Positions 9,304-17,676 of a DNA stretch of 64,000 nucleotides are shown here, in pieces. Source of the DNA: Helicobacter sp. 16-1353. Its GTDB lineage: Bacteria; Campylobacterota; Campylobacteria; Campylobacterales; Helicobacteraceae. Position numbers and translations under genes: made by a program. How positions within the stretch are numbered: the stretch's first letter is position 1; the number at the start of each line of letters is the position of its first letter. The notes under the pieces are model-generated. The model made no database searches and had not been told where the DNA came from. It worked only from the letters and a program-made list of their open reading frames with translations. The DNA lies in the NCBI RefSeq assembly GCF_003288815.1, contig NZ_NHYM01000003.1:1-64000 (forward strand), read 5' to 3'.

Positions 9304-11490
9304 ATGTTTCAAAAAATCATAAATTTTAAGTATTTTAATATCTGCGTTGATGTTTTTTTTATATTAATTGCCATTTTTATATCAATCTACGCACGAGAAG
9401 CGTTTGTGTATTATAGTAGTGCTTTTGGATATTACTTTTTTGATGGTAATAGAATACTTACTACAAATGATGCTTATCATTTCGCCACTGCAACAAAGGA
9501 TTTAATACAAGGGCATATAAAAGATGCTTTTTATCCTATTGCTTCACTTGAGATGCCATCAATATTAAGTGCATTTTTTTATTATATTCTGCCTTTTTCT
9601 TATGATGATTTATTTTTCTATCTACCTATTGGGCTTTCAAGCTTAGTTGCTATTCCCATTTATTTATTTACAAAAGATATAACAAATCGATATTTTGGTT
9701 TATTTGCCGCTATTTTAACGCCACTTAGCATTGGCTATAGCAATAGAAGCGTTGGCGGATATTATGATACTGATATGTTGGTTTTGACCTTTCCTATGTT
9801 TGGTTTATATTTTTTATATAGAATCCTAAAAAACTATCATTTTAAAGATTTAATATTTGCCATTATATTTTTCATTTTATCACTTTTATGGCATAAAGTA
9901 AGTGCGACATATATACTTACAGCTGGGATTTTTATAGCATTATTTTATACTATTATAAAAGATAGAACAAATCTTAAAATATACGAAGCACTAGGTATTT
10001 TAATCATTTCTATTTCGTATATAAATATTATTATTAAATTAATTTTGATTGCTATATTATTGCACTTTATAGCCCCTAAGCCACTATTATTTGACAATAT
10101 AACTACCAAAATAAAATCTAATCTAAGATATAAAAGTTTGCTTATTTTGCTAATAGGATTTGCTGTTTTTATCATTGCAAATGGGGATTTGATACTATCG
10201 CGTTTATCGACCTATATTACGGATAATATGGTAACTTCTAATTCCATTGTATTACATAGCACCGTTGGAACGATAATGGAGCTAAAGCCATTGGATTTCT
10301 CAAATCTAGCAGAACGAACTATGGGAGATAGTGCCACATTTGTGATAGGATTGGTTGGGATTCTTGTTATGTTTATTAAGATTCCAAAAACTTTAATCCT
10401 ACTTCCATTTCTACTTTTATCATTAGCAAGTTTGAAACTTGGGCTTAGATTCTCAATGTTTGGTGCTACTATATTTAGTATGGGATTTTTTTATTTTATT
10501 TATACGATATTAAATGTTCTAAATTTTGCTTTTAAGGATAGGATTTTTTTAAATATTACAAAATTAATTATAGCTTTCTGTTTTGCTTTATTTGCTATTC
10601 TACCTAATTATTATCACACTAAAAATTATATCGTGCCACCTGTTGTGCTTGGAGTTGAATTAAATGCACTTAATGCGATAGATAAAGATTCTAATAGCAG
10701 AGATGATATAACCATATCTTGGTGGGATTATGGATTTATGATTCCATATTATTCGCATACTAGGGCAATTATACAAGGCACGGATTTAGATGGGGTGAAT
10801 CACTTTCTTTCAAGTTTTGTTTTGGCTTCTACGAATCAATTTGCTTCATATAATATGGCAAAATTAATAGCAGAAGCAATAGACACAAAGGATAAAAATC
10901 TACAAAAATTACATAGCATTGATAGGATTCTACATAAATATAATGCAGATTCTAATCCAAAAGCCTTTATGGAATCGCTAAAAAACCCTGATTTTAAAGC
11001 ACCAGAATTACAACATAATATTTATATTTATCTACCATTTAGTATCCTTCCTATTCAAACGGCATTAGATGAATTTAGCGATATAGATTATAGTAGCGGA
11101 GAGGTAATACATAAAGAGGAGAGTAAAACACTAGCACAATACTTAAATATACAAAAAGATGGGGATTCCTATATACTTGATGGCGAATATACATTTTTCC
11201 CAAATAATGGGACATTTAAAAGTAATGAGCTTAAAAAATCTATTCAAGTTCAAAAGTTTCACATCATAGAAAAAACCCCATTGGGGCTAAAAACCACGAC
11301 AAAAACCTATACAAATGATAAAACAAAATTACATATTATTTATTCCAAAGAATTAGATATATTTTTTGCTATAGATGATAGGACGAATGATTCCCTAACT
11401 GTGCAGTTATTTGTATATGAAAACTATAATAAAGATTTATTTACTTTGATTTATAGCGATAAAAACGCCAAAGCATATAAATTGAAATAA
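9304..11490 (+). CDS. pglB: PglB-type oligosaccharyltransferase
   Basis: The protein (728 aa) belongs to the STT3/PglB family, which moves a lipid-linked oligosaccharide onto Asn in periplasmic D/E-X-N-X-S/T sequons. The N-terminal two thirds hold about 11-13 membrane segments. The acidic motif NDAYHFATATKD near residue 55 fits the first-loop metal-binding site, and the STT3 signature SWWDYGFMIPYYS has WWDYG at 473-477. A soluble periplasmic domain makes up the last third. Length is close to Campylobacter jejuni PglB (713 aa). Here it stands alone, next to gpmI, without the pgl glycan-synthesis genes. Enterohepatic helicobacters such as H. pullorum also carry pglB outside a pgl cluster. AAGGAAG lies well placed before the ATG. 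Confidence 0.93.
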   Translation: MFQKIINFKYFNICVDVFFILIAIFISIYAREAFVYYSSAFGYYFFDGNRILTTNDAYHFATATKDLIQGHIKDAFYPIASLEMPSILSAFFYYILPFSYDDLFFYLPIGLSSLVAIPIYLFTKDITNRYFGLFAAILTPLSIGYSNRSVGGYYDTDMLVLTFPMFGLYFLYRILKNYHFKDLIFAIIFFILSLLWHKVSATYILTAGIFIALFYTIIKDRTNLKIYEALGILIISISYINIIIKLILIAILLHFIAPKPLLFDNITTKIKSNLRYKSLLILLIGFAVFIIANGDLILSRLSTYITDNMVTSNSIVLHSTVGTIMELKPLDFSNLAERTMGDSATFVIGLVGILVMFIKIPKTLILLPFLLLSLASLKLGLRFSMFGATIFSMGFFYFIYTILNVLNFAFKDRIFLNITKLIIAFCFALFAILPNYYHTKNYIVPPVVLGVELNALNAIDKDSNSRDDITISWWDYGFMIPYYSHTRAIIQGTDLDGVNHFLSSFVLASTNQFASYNMAKLIAEAIDTKDKNLQKLHSIDRILHKYNADSNPKAFMESLKNPDFKAPELQHNIYIYLPFSILPIQTALDEFSDIDYSSGEVIHKEESKTLAQYLNIQKDGDSYILDGEYTFFPNNGTFKSNELKKSIQVQKFHIIEKTPLGLKTTTKTYTNDKTKLHIIYSKELDIFFAIDDRTNDSLTVQLFVYENYNKDLFTLIYSDKNAKAYKLK

Positions 11491-11494
11491 TGTA

Positions 11495-11522
11495 AAATCT
11501 TAGATTCTAGATTCTAAGATTT
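11495..11522. terminator. Bidirectional hairpin between pglB and the TRL lipoprotein gene
   Basis: A perfect 10-bp inverted repeat (aaatcttaga, 11495-11504, with tctaagattt, 11513-11522) sits between the stop of pglB and the stop of the convergent lipoprotein gene. The position suits a shared terminator. The stem is AT-rich and lacks a strong T-run, so its strength is uncertain. Confidence 0.4.
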
Positions 11523-11531
11523 ACTATGGAC

Positions 11532-11913
11532 TTATTCGCCAATTACGATAGTTGTATATGAGGCGTAAAAGCCAAGAACGCTAAAAGATTCCACATCGAC
11601 ACTATGCACTTTTGTGATATTGCCATTTTTTTTCGCTGCTTGTATAGAGCAATCTCCACTGGCAACTATGCCTAAAACAGACGAGCAAACAGCTTCACCT
11701 CGTTTTAATGTTTTTGCTGGATTATTAGAGTTTTTGGTTATTCTTCTATTTCTTGCTGTATTTTCTTTAGTTTCATCTATGGAAGCTTCTGTAGCAGTTA
11801 TGGGTGATGTTACATTGGTATACCATATGCCAACTAATGGAGATTGCACACCCGAACAACCAATTAGCATAAAAATACTAAATACCCCCCCCCAATAATA
11901 GAGCTTTCATCAT
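11532..11913 (-). CDS. TRL-like lipoprotein, phase-variable, OFF in this sequence
   Basis: Translation from the tandem ATGs at 11913/11910 gives MMKALLLGGG and then meets TAG because a poly-G tract has nine G. With eight or eleven G the frame continues as a perfect lipoprotein signal peptide (VFSIFMLIGC, lipobox LIGC) into a 126-aa protein. The mature part contains KRGEAVCSSVLGIVASGD, an Ala-Ala-Lys segment, VHSVDVESFSVLGFYASYTTIVIGE, and matches the TRL-like family (small secreted proteins of unknown function). The rest of the frame has no damage, which argues for slipped-strand switching and not decay. AAGGAG lies at a good distance before the ATG. The product would be an outer-membrane lipoprotein. 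Confidence 0.8.
11885..11893. repeat. Poly-C/G tract (9 bp), translational phase switch
   Basis: Nine C on the + strand (nine G in the coding strand) lie inside the signal-peptide region of the TRL-like lipoprotein gene. Eight G restore the full frame; nine put a TAG directly after the tract. Tracts of this length in Campylobacterota are known hotspots of slipped-strand mispairing. Confidence 0.85.
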
Positions 11914-12002
11914 TTCTCCTTTAAAAATAAATTATCAATTAAAAGCCAAGAATTATAAAATTTTTTAGCTTAATTGGCGTTTATTTGAAATAATGTAGAT
12001 AA

Positions 12003-12347
12003 AAGGTGTAGCTATAAGCCGGATTCTGTCGTGTGCGATTATTTATCTAAGGATTATTTCACAATAATCTTTAAGCGAAGAGCTAAAAATATGGAGCTTA
12101 TAACCTGCTCTTCTTGCTACGAATTGGGTTTACATTGCGACTTTAATTGCTTAAAATCCGGTGAGCTCTTACCTCGCCCTTTCACCCTTACCAAGCCATA
12201 GAATTCTTTTTGTGAATCTTATGTTGGCGGTTTGCTTTCTGTTGCACTTTCCCTTATCTTACGATAGCCATCTGTTAGATGGAATCCTGCTCCATTGTAG
12301 TCCGGACTTTCCTCTTAAAATTTTTAAGCAATCGCACGCTACACCTT
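12003..12347 (-). ncRNA. rnpB: RNase P RNA
   Basis: This is the catalytic RNA of RNase P, which trims tRNA 5' ends. On the minus strand the 5' end AAGGTGTAGC (12347 downward) pairs with GCTACACCTT at the 3' end (P1 helix, near 12003-12012). The conserved GAGGAAAGTCCGGACT core segment and the 3' GACAGAATCCGGCTTA segment, which form P4 and its neighbours, are both present. Length is about 345 nt, usual for a type A RNA. Ends are estimated from the P1 pairing. Confidence 0.93.
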
Positions 12348-12355
12348 GTGGGATT

Positions 12356-12361
12356 CTAATA
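12356..12361 (-). promoter_or_regulatory. Candidate -10 box of rnpB
   Basis: The minus strand carries TTTTGTATTAGAATC, with TATTAG about eight bases before the estimated RNA 5' end. Helicobacter sigma-80/70 promoters depend mainly on the -10 box with an AT-rich upstream part, which fits here. Confidence 0.4.
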
Positions 12362-12457
12362 CAAAATTATTAATTAAAGATTTAATTATATGCTATTAGA
12401 TTGTTTTTTAGAAATTTTAGTGATAAATCTCTTTGGTTTTTTATGGATTTTTCTTGC

Positions 12458-12463
12458 TATAAT
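12458..12463 (+). promoter_or_regulatory. Candidate extended -10 promoter of the thioredoxin gene
   Basis: TATAAT preceded by TGC gives an extended -10 (TGnTATAAT), with a T-rich stretch upstream. It lies 36 bases before the thioredoxin ATG and downstream of nothing else on this strand. Confidence 0.6.
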
Positions 12464-12498
12464 ATGCTCTTGTAATGAAATTATAAAAGGATATAAAT

Positions 12499-12792
12499 AT
12501 GGAAGTTTTAGAAAATTTTAAAAAAGAAATTGCAAGTGGTTTTGTGATTGTGGATTTCTATGCTCCTTGGTGTGGAGATTGTGCTAGGATTGCCCCGATT
12601 TTAAAAGAATTAAAAAATGATTACAACATACACGAAATAAATATTGATGAAAATGAAAGTATTTCAAGTGAATTTGGGATTAGAAGGATTCCAACTTTGA
12701 TATTTTTTAAAGATGGTAAAGAAGTGGGAAAACGCCTTGTAGAGCCAAAATCTAAGAAAGAAATAGTCGATGAAATCGAAAAGATTAAATGA
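12499..12792 (+). CDS. Thioredoxin-family protein (WCGDC active site)
   Basis: The protein (97 aa) is a single thioredoxin fold. The active-site motif is WCGDC (FYAPWCGDCARI, residues 22-33), in place of the classical WCGPC, with the conserved cis-Pro region GIRRIPTLIFFKDG. It likely acts as a cytoplasmic disulfide reductase. No signal peptide is present. Helicobacters carry a classical Trx1 and a divergent Trx2; this one looks like the divergent type, but the pairing is an inference. AAAGGAT precedes the ATG. Its stop overlaps the ATG of the META-domain lipoprotein gene, so both form one transcript. Confidence 0.88.
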   Translation: MEVLENFKKEIASGFVIVDFYAPWCGDCARIAPILKELKNDYNIHEINIDENESISSEFGIRRIPTLIFFKDGKEVGKRLVEPKSKKEIVDEIEKIK

Positions 12793-13205
12793 AAATATAT
12801 CTATTAGCATTAGTAGTTTTATTGAGCGTAGGTTGTGCAGATATAGCAGAATCTAACACACAAAATAAAACCAATTTAAGTGATGGAGAATATAAGATTA
12901 TCTCTATCACAATCAATAATGATATTTTAGAGATTCCACAAAAAGCGACATTTAACATAAAAGATAATAGAGTTTATGGAAATGCTGGGTGTAATAATTA
13001 CTTTGGCGGATTTGTAAAAAATGATGATGGAAGTGTTTCATTTTTTACTATCGGTTCTACTAGAATGCTTTGCCCTGATGGATATGCAAATCAATTTGAG
13101 TATAAATATCTAAGAAGTCTAGATAGCACTTTTCGCTTGTCAAAAAATGGTAAAGATATTATTTTAGAGAATCCTTCGAGTAAGATTATTGTGAATAAAA
13201 ACTAA
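12789..13205 (+). CDS. META-domain lipoprotein (HslJ-like)
   Basis: The protein (138 aa) begins with a lipoprotein signal peptide (MKIYLLALVVLLSVGC, lipobox SVGC at 13-16). The rest is a META/HslJ domain: a short beta-rich repeat with GNAGCNNYFGGF and the STRMLCPD motif containing the second conserved Cys. The family is found in the periplasm or outer membrane of bacteria and its biochemical role is unknown. It overlaps the thioredoxin gene by four bases (ATGA), and the two Cys residues make a redox link with its neighbour plausible, though unproven. Its 3' end overlaps the convergent membrane-protein gene by four bases. Confidence 0.85.
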   Translation: MKIYLLALVVLLSVGCADIAESNTQNKTNLSDGEYKIISITINNDILEIPQKATFNIKDNRVYGNAGCNNYFGGFVKNDDGSVSFFTIGSTRMLCPDGYANQFEYKYLRSLDSTFRLSKNGKDIILENPSSKIIVNKN

Positions 13206-13597
13206 TTAGATTTTCTACTCATAGCAAATGCCATAGCAAAGCTACAAAGTAGCACTCCAAATAAAAATGGAATAATAAAAAATAATTTATTATTAATCAA
13301 AGATATAATCCCAATAGCAATAAAAGCATAGGCTAAAAGTCTAAAAATCCCAAAAGAAAGTCTAAATCCTATAAAAAATCTATGTTTTTTTGGAATATTA
13401 AAATCATCACTTTCTTCTTGTTGTGTTTTTTGATTTATATCTACGAATGATTGAACCTTTTTTAACATCGATTTATAAGAGCTATAAACAACTGCCATTG
13501 AGCCTAAAAAAGCCACTTCAAAACTATATAAATAATGTATATCAAAAAATACTAAAATAACTACACCAATGATATTTGCTAGGAAAACGATTAGCAT
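13202..13597 (-). CDS. Small integral membrane protein, function unknown
   Basis: The protein (131 aa) has hydrophobic segments at about residues 2-16, 22-40, 80-96 and 100-128 and a charged middle loop (KSMLKKVQSF...EESDDFNIPKKHRF). I recognise no catalytic motif. It is read directly after the AtpZ-like gene and meets it end to start, so the pair is likely co-transcribed. Helicobacters have a similar small membrane protein beside an AtpZ-type protein, and a role with the ATP synthase or ion handling is only a guess. Confidence 0.7.
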   Translation of the reverse strand: MLIVFLANIIGVVILVFFDIHYLYSFEVAFLGSMAVVYSSYKSMLKKVQSFVDINQKTQQEESDDFNIPKKHRFFIGFRLSFGIFRLLAYAFIAIGIISLINNKLFFIIPFLFGVLLCSFAMAFAMSRKSN

Positions 13598-13896
13598 TAT
13601 TTATCATTTTTATAGTTATATTTTGGGTCATTTGCTAATTTATCAAAATCTTTTAATTGACTTTTATATGCTTTATAGACATTTAAAATCGCCGCACAAA
13701 CTCCCCAAAAAACGCCAATCCAAAAAACCCAAAAAACATCAAAAATATTTTTTAATAAGATTCCAATGCCAATCCCAAGTAAAAGTGCTACAACAATAGA
13801 GATTCCAAGTGATAGACCTTTTATGCCTACTAAAATACCTTGTAATTTAGGCTCTTCTTTATCTTTTTTATTAGTATTATTATCTTGATTATTCAT
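13597..13896 (-). CDS. AtpZ/AtpI-family membrane protein
   Basis: The protein (99 aa) has a charged, Asn/Lys-rich N-terminus followed by two membrane helices (LGISIVVALLLGIGIGILL and a Trp/Gly-rich second helix near WIGVFWGVCAAILNVYKAY). This is the AtpZ/AtpI (PF09527-type) pattern. Members are thought to assist ATP synthase assembly or Mg2+/Ca2+ handling in the membrane. No atp operon lies in the window. It heads a two-gene unit with the following membrane-protein gene. Confidence 0.75.
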   Translation of the reverse strand: MNNQDNNTNKKDKEEPKLQGILVGIKGLSLGISIVVALLLGIGIGILLKNIFDVFWVFWIGVFWGVCAAILNVYKAYKSQLKDFDKLANDPKYNYKNDK

Positions 13897-13963
13897 ATTT
13901 AATTCTATATAATTGCCCTAGCAGATTCTTAAGTTTATTCAGTTGGAACATTGAATCTGCCAT

Positions 13964-15259
13964 TTATTGACCTTTCATCTCGCTAAATACAACTTCGCAA
14001 TCCTCTATAACTTTATTGATAATTTCCTTATTCATAGCAGCACAAATAAATCCACTCTCAAATGCAGATGGTGCAAAATAAACGCCCCTCTCCAGCATTT
14101 TTTGATGAAAACTCGCAAAAATCTTTGTATTTGAAAGCTTTGCATCATCAAAATTACGAACCTCTTTGTCATTAAAGAAAAATCCAAACATACTTCCTCG
14201 AACACAAGTCTTTAAACTAAATCCATAATCTTTAGCTTTTTGCTTCATTCCCTCTGTGAGTAATATGGCTAATTCTTCTAGGTTTGCATATAGATTTTTA
14301 TTTTGTTTGATTTTGATTAATGTCGCATATCCAGCGGCAACAGCGATAGGATTCCCACTTAATGTTCCTGCTTGATATACATTTCCAACAGGGGATAATA
14401 AATCCATAATATCACTTCGTCCGCCAAATGCCGCCAAAGGAAGCCCACCACCGATAACCTTTCCAAATGTTACTAAATCTGGAATCACATTATAAAATTC
14501 TAATGAACCCCTAAAAGACGCCCTAAATCCACTCATAACCTCATCAAAAATCAATAATGCATTGTATTTCTCGCATATTTTTTTTAATCCCTCGATAAAT
14601 TCTTTTTCTCCGGGGACTAATCCCATATTTCCAGCGATTGGCTCTATTATCACACAAGCGACATCACCACTTGCTTTAAAACAGGATTCTACAGAATCCA
14701 AATCATTATATCTAGCAACCAAAGTATGTTTGCTAAAATCATTTATTACACCCGGAGAGCTAGGGCTTCCAAATGTCGCACAGCCACTCCCAGCACTCAC
14801 AAGTAATGAATCACTATGTCCGTGATAGCAACCTTCAAATTTAATAATATCATTTTTTCCACTAAAGGCACGCGCTAAACGCAATGCACTCATAGTGGCT
14901 TCAGTCCCGCTACTAACAAGTCTAATCTTATCAATGCCATCGTAGATTGAGATTATTTCTTTAGCAAGTTTTGTTTCTCCAACAGTTGGTGCACCATATC
15001 CAACCCCTCGCTCTAAAGCACTTTTTATGGCATTGATAACATCAAAATCTTTATGTCCTAAAATCAAAGGTCCCCAACTTTGGATAAAATCGATATATTT
15101 ATTATTATCCTCATCGATTAAGTAGCACTCATAAGCATTTTTTATCATTCTAGGGTATCCACCAACAGATTGAAATGCCCTAACAGGAGAATTCACCCCA
15201 CCGGGAATGACACTTTTTGCTTCGTTAAAATCATTGATACTATTTAGTAGATTCATCAT
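13964..15259 (-). CDS. hemL: Glutamate-1-semialdehyde 2,1-aminomutase
   Basis: HemL (431 aa) is a PLP enzyme that turns glutamate-1-semialdehyde into 5-aminolevulinate, the first tetrapyrrole precursor in the C5 pathway. The N-terminal [45 protein letters not shown], and PLP-lysine motif [11 protein letters not shown] (Lys267) are all present. Length is usual. Two tandem ATG codons begin the frame. The gene stands alone, with intergenic regions on both sides. Confidence 0.97.
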   Translation of the reverse strand: MMNLLNSINDFNEAKSVIPGGVNSPVRAFQSVGGYPRMIKNAYECYLIDEDNNKYIDFIQSWGPLILGHKDFDVINAIKSALERGVGYGAPTVGETKLAKEIISIYDGIDKIRLVSSGTEATMSALRLARAFSGKNDIIKFEGCYHGHSDSLLVSAGSGCATFGSPSSPGVINDFSKHTLVARYNDLDSVESCFKASGDVACVIIEPIAGNMGLVPGEKEFIEGLKKICEKYNALLIFDEVMSGFRASFRGSLEFYNVIPDLVTFGKVIGGGLPLAAFGGRSDIMDLLSPVGNVYQAGTLSGNPIAVAAGYATLIKIKQNKNLYANLEELAILLTEGMKQKAKDYGFSLKTCVRGSMFGFFFNDKEVRNFDDAKLSNTKIFASFHQKMLERGVYFAPSAFESGFICAAMNKEIINKVIEDCEVVFSEMKGQ

Positions 15260-15346
15260 TTGCCTTATTGATTGTATGGAGATAAGATGAGAAATAGAAA
15301 CTACAAAATTTTAAATTTTTATAGTTTCTATTAATTTTATATAGAT

Positions 15347-15703
15347 TTAATATGCCCTATTGCTTACACATTTTAACTCTATTTCGGAAGCCACATAGCC
15401 AACTGCTGGATTTGTTGTTGCATTTACTTGGTTTTGCACTGCTTGATTTGGCCAAGCTTCTATTTCGACAAATGAGCCCATTGCTAAATCTACAAATTTA
15501 CCATTCATATCCATTCCAAAGATTCCGCAATCATCAAGTTTAATATGAGTTTGTGGTAAAACCTGAACTACGATATTATTAACAGTGATTGTTTTTGTAT
15601 TATTATCTATGCTGTTTATAATACCTTTAATCTCAAAACCATCTGCACTAAGGCTACTTAAAAACAAGCTTGCAATTACTGCAATAAAGCTTATCTTTTT
15701 CAT
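15347..15703 (-). CDS. Exported DUF5666-like protein
   Basis: The protein (118 aa) has a signal peptide (MKKISFIAVIASLFLSSLSA) followed by a compact beta domain of the DUF5666 pattern: FEIKGIINSIDNNTKTITVNNIVVQV, then VDLAMGSFVEIEA. Two Cys lie in DDCGIF and LKCVSN. It is likely periplasmic; function is unknown. AAGGAGAA precedes the ATG. The 3' end lies about 90 bp before hemL. Confidence 0.7.
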   Translation of the reverse strand: MKKISFIAVIASLFLSSLSADGFEIKGIINSIDNNTKTITVNNIVVQVLPQTHIKLDDCGIFGMDMNGKFVDLAMGSFVEIEAWPNQAVQNQVNATTNPAVGYVASEIELKCVSNRAY

Positions 15704-15764
15704 AAATGTTCTCCTTATTATTTAATTAATTTTTAGCATTTGATTATATCTCAAAAAAACTAAA

Positions 15765-16217
15765 TTAAGAATTATTTTCATTCAATAATTCTTTTGCAAT
15801 CTTACTAATCCTGCCCCCATCTGCAACTTGCAAGAGATTCTTTGCTTCGCCCATAACCTTACCTAAATCTTTTATACCATTTGCATTTATGGATTCTATT
15901 ATTTCTTTTACTTTTATTTTTAGCTCATCATCATTTAATTGCTTAGGTAGATATTGCAAGATTATTTCTAATTCTTTTTCTTCTTTTTGTGCTAAATCAT
16001 CTCTATTTGCTTTTTTATAAGCTGTAATAGAATCTAATCGTTGTTTTTTTGCATTAAGTAGTATTTGTATGACATTTTCATCGTTTAATTCTATTCGTTT
16101 ATCGACTTCCACTTGTTTTAATGCAGCGTTTAAAAGTCGTATTGTATCGCGTCTAAAAATATCATTTGTTTTCATTGCAGTTTTTAAATCATCATTTAAT
16201 TGTTGTTTGATGCCCAT
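15765..16217 (-). CDS. GatB/YqeY-domain protein
   Basis: The protein (150 aa) matches the YqeY family: LNDDLKTAMKTNDIFRRDTIRLLNAALK at the start, IQILLNAKKQRLDSITAYKKANRDDLAQKEEKEL in the middle and a helical QLNDDELKIKV...GKVMGEAKN tail that resembles the tRNA-binding tail of GatB. The family may help glutamine-type tRNA amidation or tRNA quality control; its role is not settled. The gene is divergent from flgH, with about 80 bp between starts. Confidence 0.88.
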   Translation of the reverse strand: MGIKQQLNDDLKTAMKTNDIFRRDTIRLLNAALKQVEVDKRIELNDENVIQILLNAKKQRLDSITAYKKANRDDLAQKEEKELEIILQYLPKQLNDDELKIKVKEIIESINANGIKDLGKVMGEAKNLLQVADGGRISKIAKELLNENNS

Positions 16218-16299
16218 TTTTATCCTTTGTGTTTATTGTTTGTGGAATAAACTTTGCTTTAATTATATAGTTCAAAGTATATCAAATATGGATTTAATA

Positions 16300-16995
16300 A
16301 TGATAAAAAAAGTATTTTTTTTACTAATATTTACTTTAGTTTATGCTGACCCTATAATGGATTTTAGCCCACCAAAATATGTAGAGGAGCTACCAGAAAA
16401 AGATTTTGTAGAAGAATTTCCAAAATTAGGCTCATTATTTGGGCAAGGTGAGCGACCTATGTTTGCTGATAGACGAGCAATGCGTGTGAATGATATTTTG
16501 CTAGTTCAAGTAAGTGAGAGTTCCACTGCCGCATTTACCACGCAAAAAACATATAATGGCACACAAGGTGGGAATCTTAATGCACCAATATTAAATTATA
16601 ATGGAAATGATGAGGGAATCTCACAAAGTGTGCAGGAATTTCAAAGTGGCAGTGCATTTGATATGACATTAAGCAATTCTAATTCTAATTTCAATGGTGG
16701 CGGCACACAACATAGAAATGAAAATGTAGAGCTTGAGATAACTGCTAGGGTTATAAAAGTGTTAAATAACGGAAATTATTATATTGAGGGGACAAGGCAG
16801 ATTATGGTAGATGGAGAGAAAAAGATTATTTTATTAAGTGGTGTTATTCGCCCTTATGACATTACTTCAAATAATACGATTGAATCGAAATTTATCTCCG
16901 AGTTAAAGCTCAACTACACAAGCGAGGGCGATATAAGTAATAAAAGACATAAAAAATGGGGAAGTGCGGAGCTAGAACAGGCTTGGCCTTATTAA
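16300..16995 (+). CDS. flgH: Flagellar L-ring protein
   Basis: FlgH (231 aa from this start) forms the outer-membrane L ring of the flagellar basal body. Signature segments are GSLFGQGERPMFADRRAMRVNDILLVQVSESSTAAF, the beta-rich ITARVIKVLNNGNYYIEGTRQI and SGVIRPYDI. I choose the ATG at 16300 because TGGA lies about ten bases upstream and it starts a clean signal peptide (MIKKVFFLLIFTLVYA); the ATG at 16288 is the alternative. Unlike most FlgH proteins no lipobox Cys follows the signal peptide (YADPIMDF). It is followed after six bases by pseF, linking flagellar structure and flagellin glycosylation. Confidence 0.93.
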   Translation: MIKKVFFLLIFTLVYADPIMDFSPPKYVEELPEKDFVEEFPKLGSLFGQGERPMFADRRAMRVNDILLVQVSESSTAAFTTQKTYNGTQGGNLNAPILNYNGNDEGISQSVQEFQSGSAFDMTLSNSNSNFNGGGTQHRNENVELEITARVIKVLNNGNYYIEGTRQIMVDGEKKIILLSGVIRPYDITSNNTIESKFISELKLNYTSEGDISNKRHKKWGSAELEQAWPY

Positions 16996-17001
16996 AAAAT
17001 A

Positions 17002-17676
17002 ATGAAAATTGCAATAATACCTGCTAGAGGCGGAAGTAAAAGAATTAAAAATAAAAATATTAAGGATTTTTGTGGAAAACCAATAATCTCTTATGCGATA
17101 GATTCTGCGATAAATTCTAATATTTTTGATAGGGTTATTGTTAGCACAAATAGCAAGGAAATAATGGATATTGCCATAGAGTGCGGAGCAGAAGTCCCGA
17201 ATCTTAGAAGTGAAAGCTTAAGTGATGATTTCGCTACAACACTTGATGTTATGAGCTATGAGGTTAAAAAACTAGATTTAGATGATGATACTATTGTTTG
17301 TTGCATTTATCCTACTACCCCACTTCTAAAACCTGAATTTTTAAGATTAGGATTAGAGAAAATCCCAAAAAATGCTTATTGCTTTAGTGCTTGTGCTTTT
17401 AACTCGAATCCTTTGAGAGGTTTTTTTATAAAAGATAATAAATTGATTTTATTAGATAGGAAATTTGAATTCTCACGCACACAAGATATTGAAGCGATGT
17501 ATTATGATGCAGGGCAGTTTTATTTTGGATATGCGGTAAATTTTGCAAATAAACAATCGATTTTTAGCGAGGATTCTACCTTAGTTGTTCTTCCTGAAAT
17601 AAGTGTAGTGGATATAAATACAAATGATGATTGGGAAATTGCGGAGATAAAATATAAGATATTATGCAAGCAGTAA
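17002..17676 (+). CDS. pseF: Pseudaminic acid cytidylyltransferase
   Basis: PseF (224 aa) activates pseudaminic acid with CTP to CMP-Pse, the sugar donor for flagellin O-glycosylation. The CTP-binding loop IPARGGSKRIKNKNI is at residues 6-20, followed by SYAIDSA, VIVSTNS and the CCIYPTTPLLKPE block of CMP-sialate-like synthetases. It is read in the cluster flgH-pseF-pseG-pseH-pseI and overlaps pseG by 13 bases. In H. pylori the corresponding F and G parts are joined in one reading frame or gene; here they are separate. Confidence 0.95.
   Translation: MKIAIIPARGGSKRIKNKNIKDFCGKPIISYAIDSAINSNIFDRVIVSTNSKEIMDIAIECGAEVPNLRSESLSDDFATTLDVMSYEVKKLDLDDDTIVCCIYPTTPLLKPEFLRLGLEKIPKNAYCFSACAFNSNPLRGFFIKDNKLILLDRKFEFSRTQDIEAMYYDAGQFYFGYAVNFANKQSIFSEDSTLVVLPEISVVDINTNDDWEIAEIKYKILCKQ

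Noticed and set aside
11614-11898. Plus-strand ORF of 94 aa opposite the TRL-like gene
   Set aside because: The minus strand has a better signal peptide, lipobox and family match once the poly-G tract is considered. The plus-strand frame is a shadow.
12161-12373. Plus-strand ORF of 70 aa in the rnpB region
   Set aside because: It lies across the RNase P RNA gene, whose conserved core and P1 helix explain the sequence.
16069-16299. Longer N-terminus of FlgH from an earlier start at 16069
   Set aside because: The added 77 residues lie opposite yqeY, have no signal peptide, and a clean signal peptide starts at 16300.
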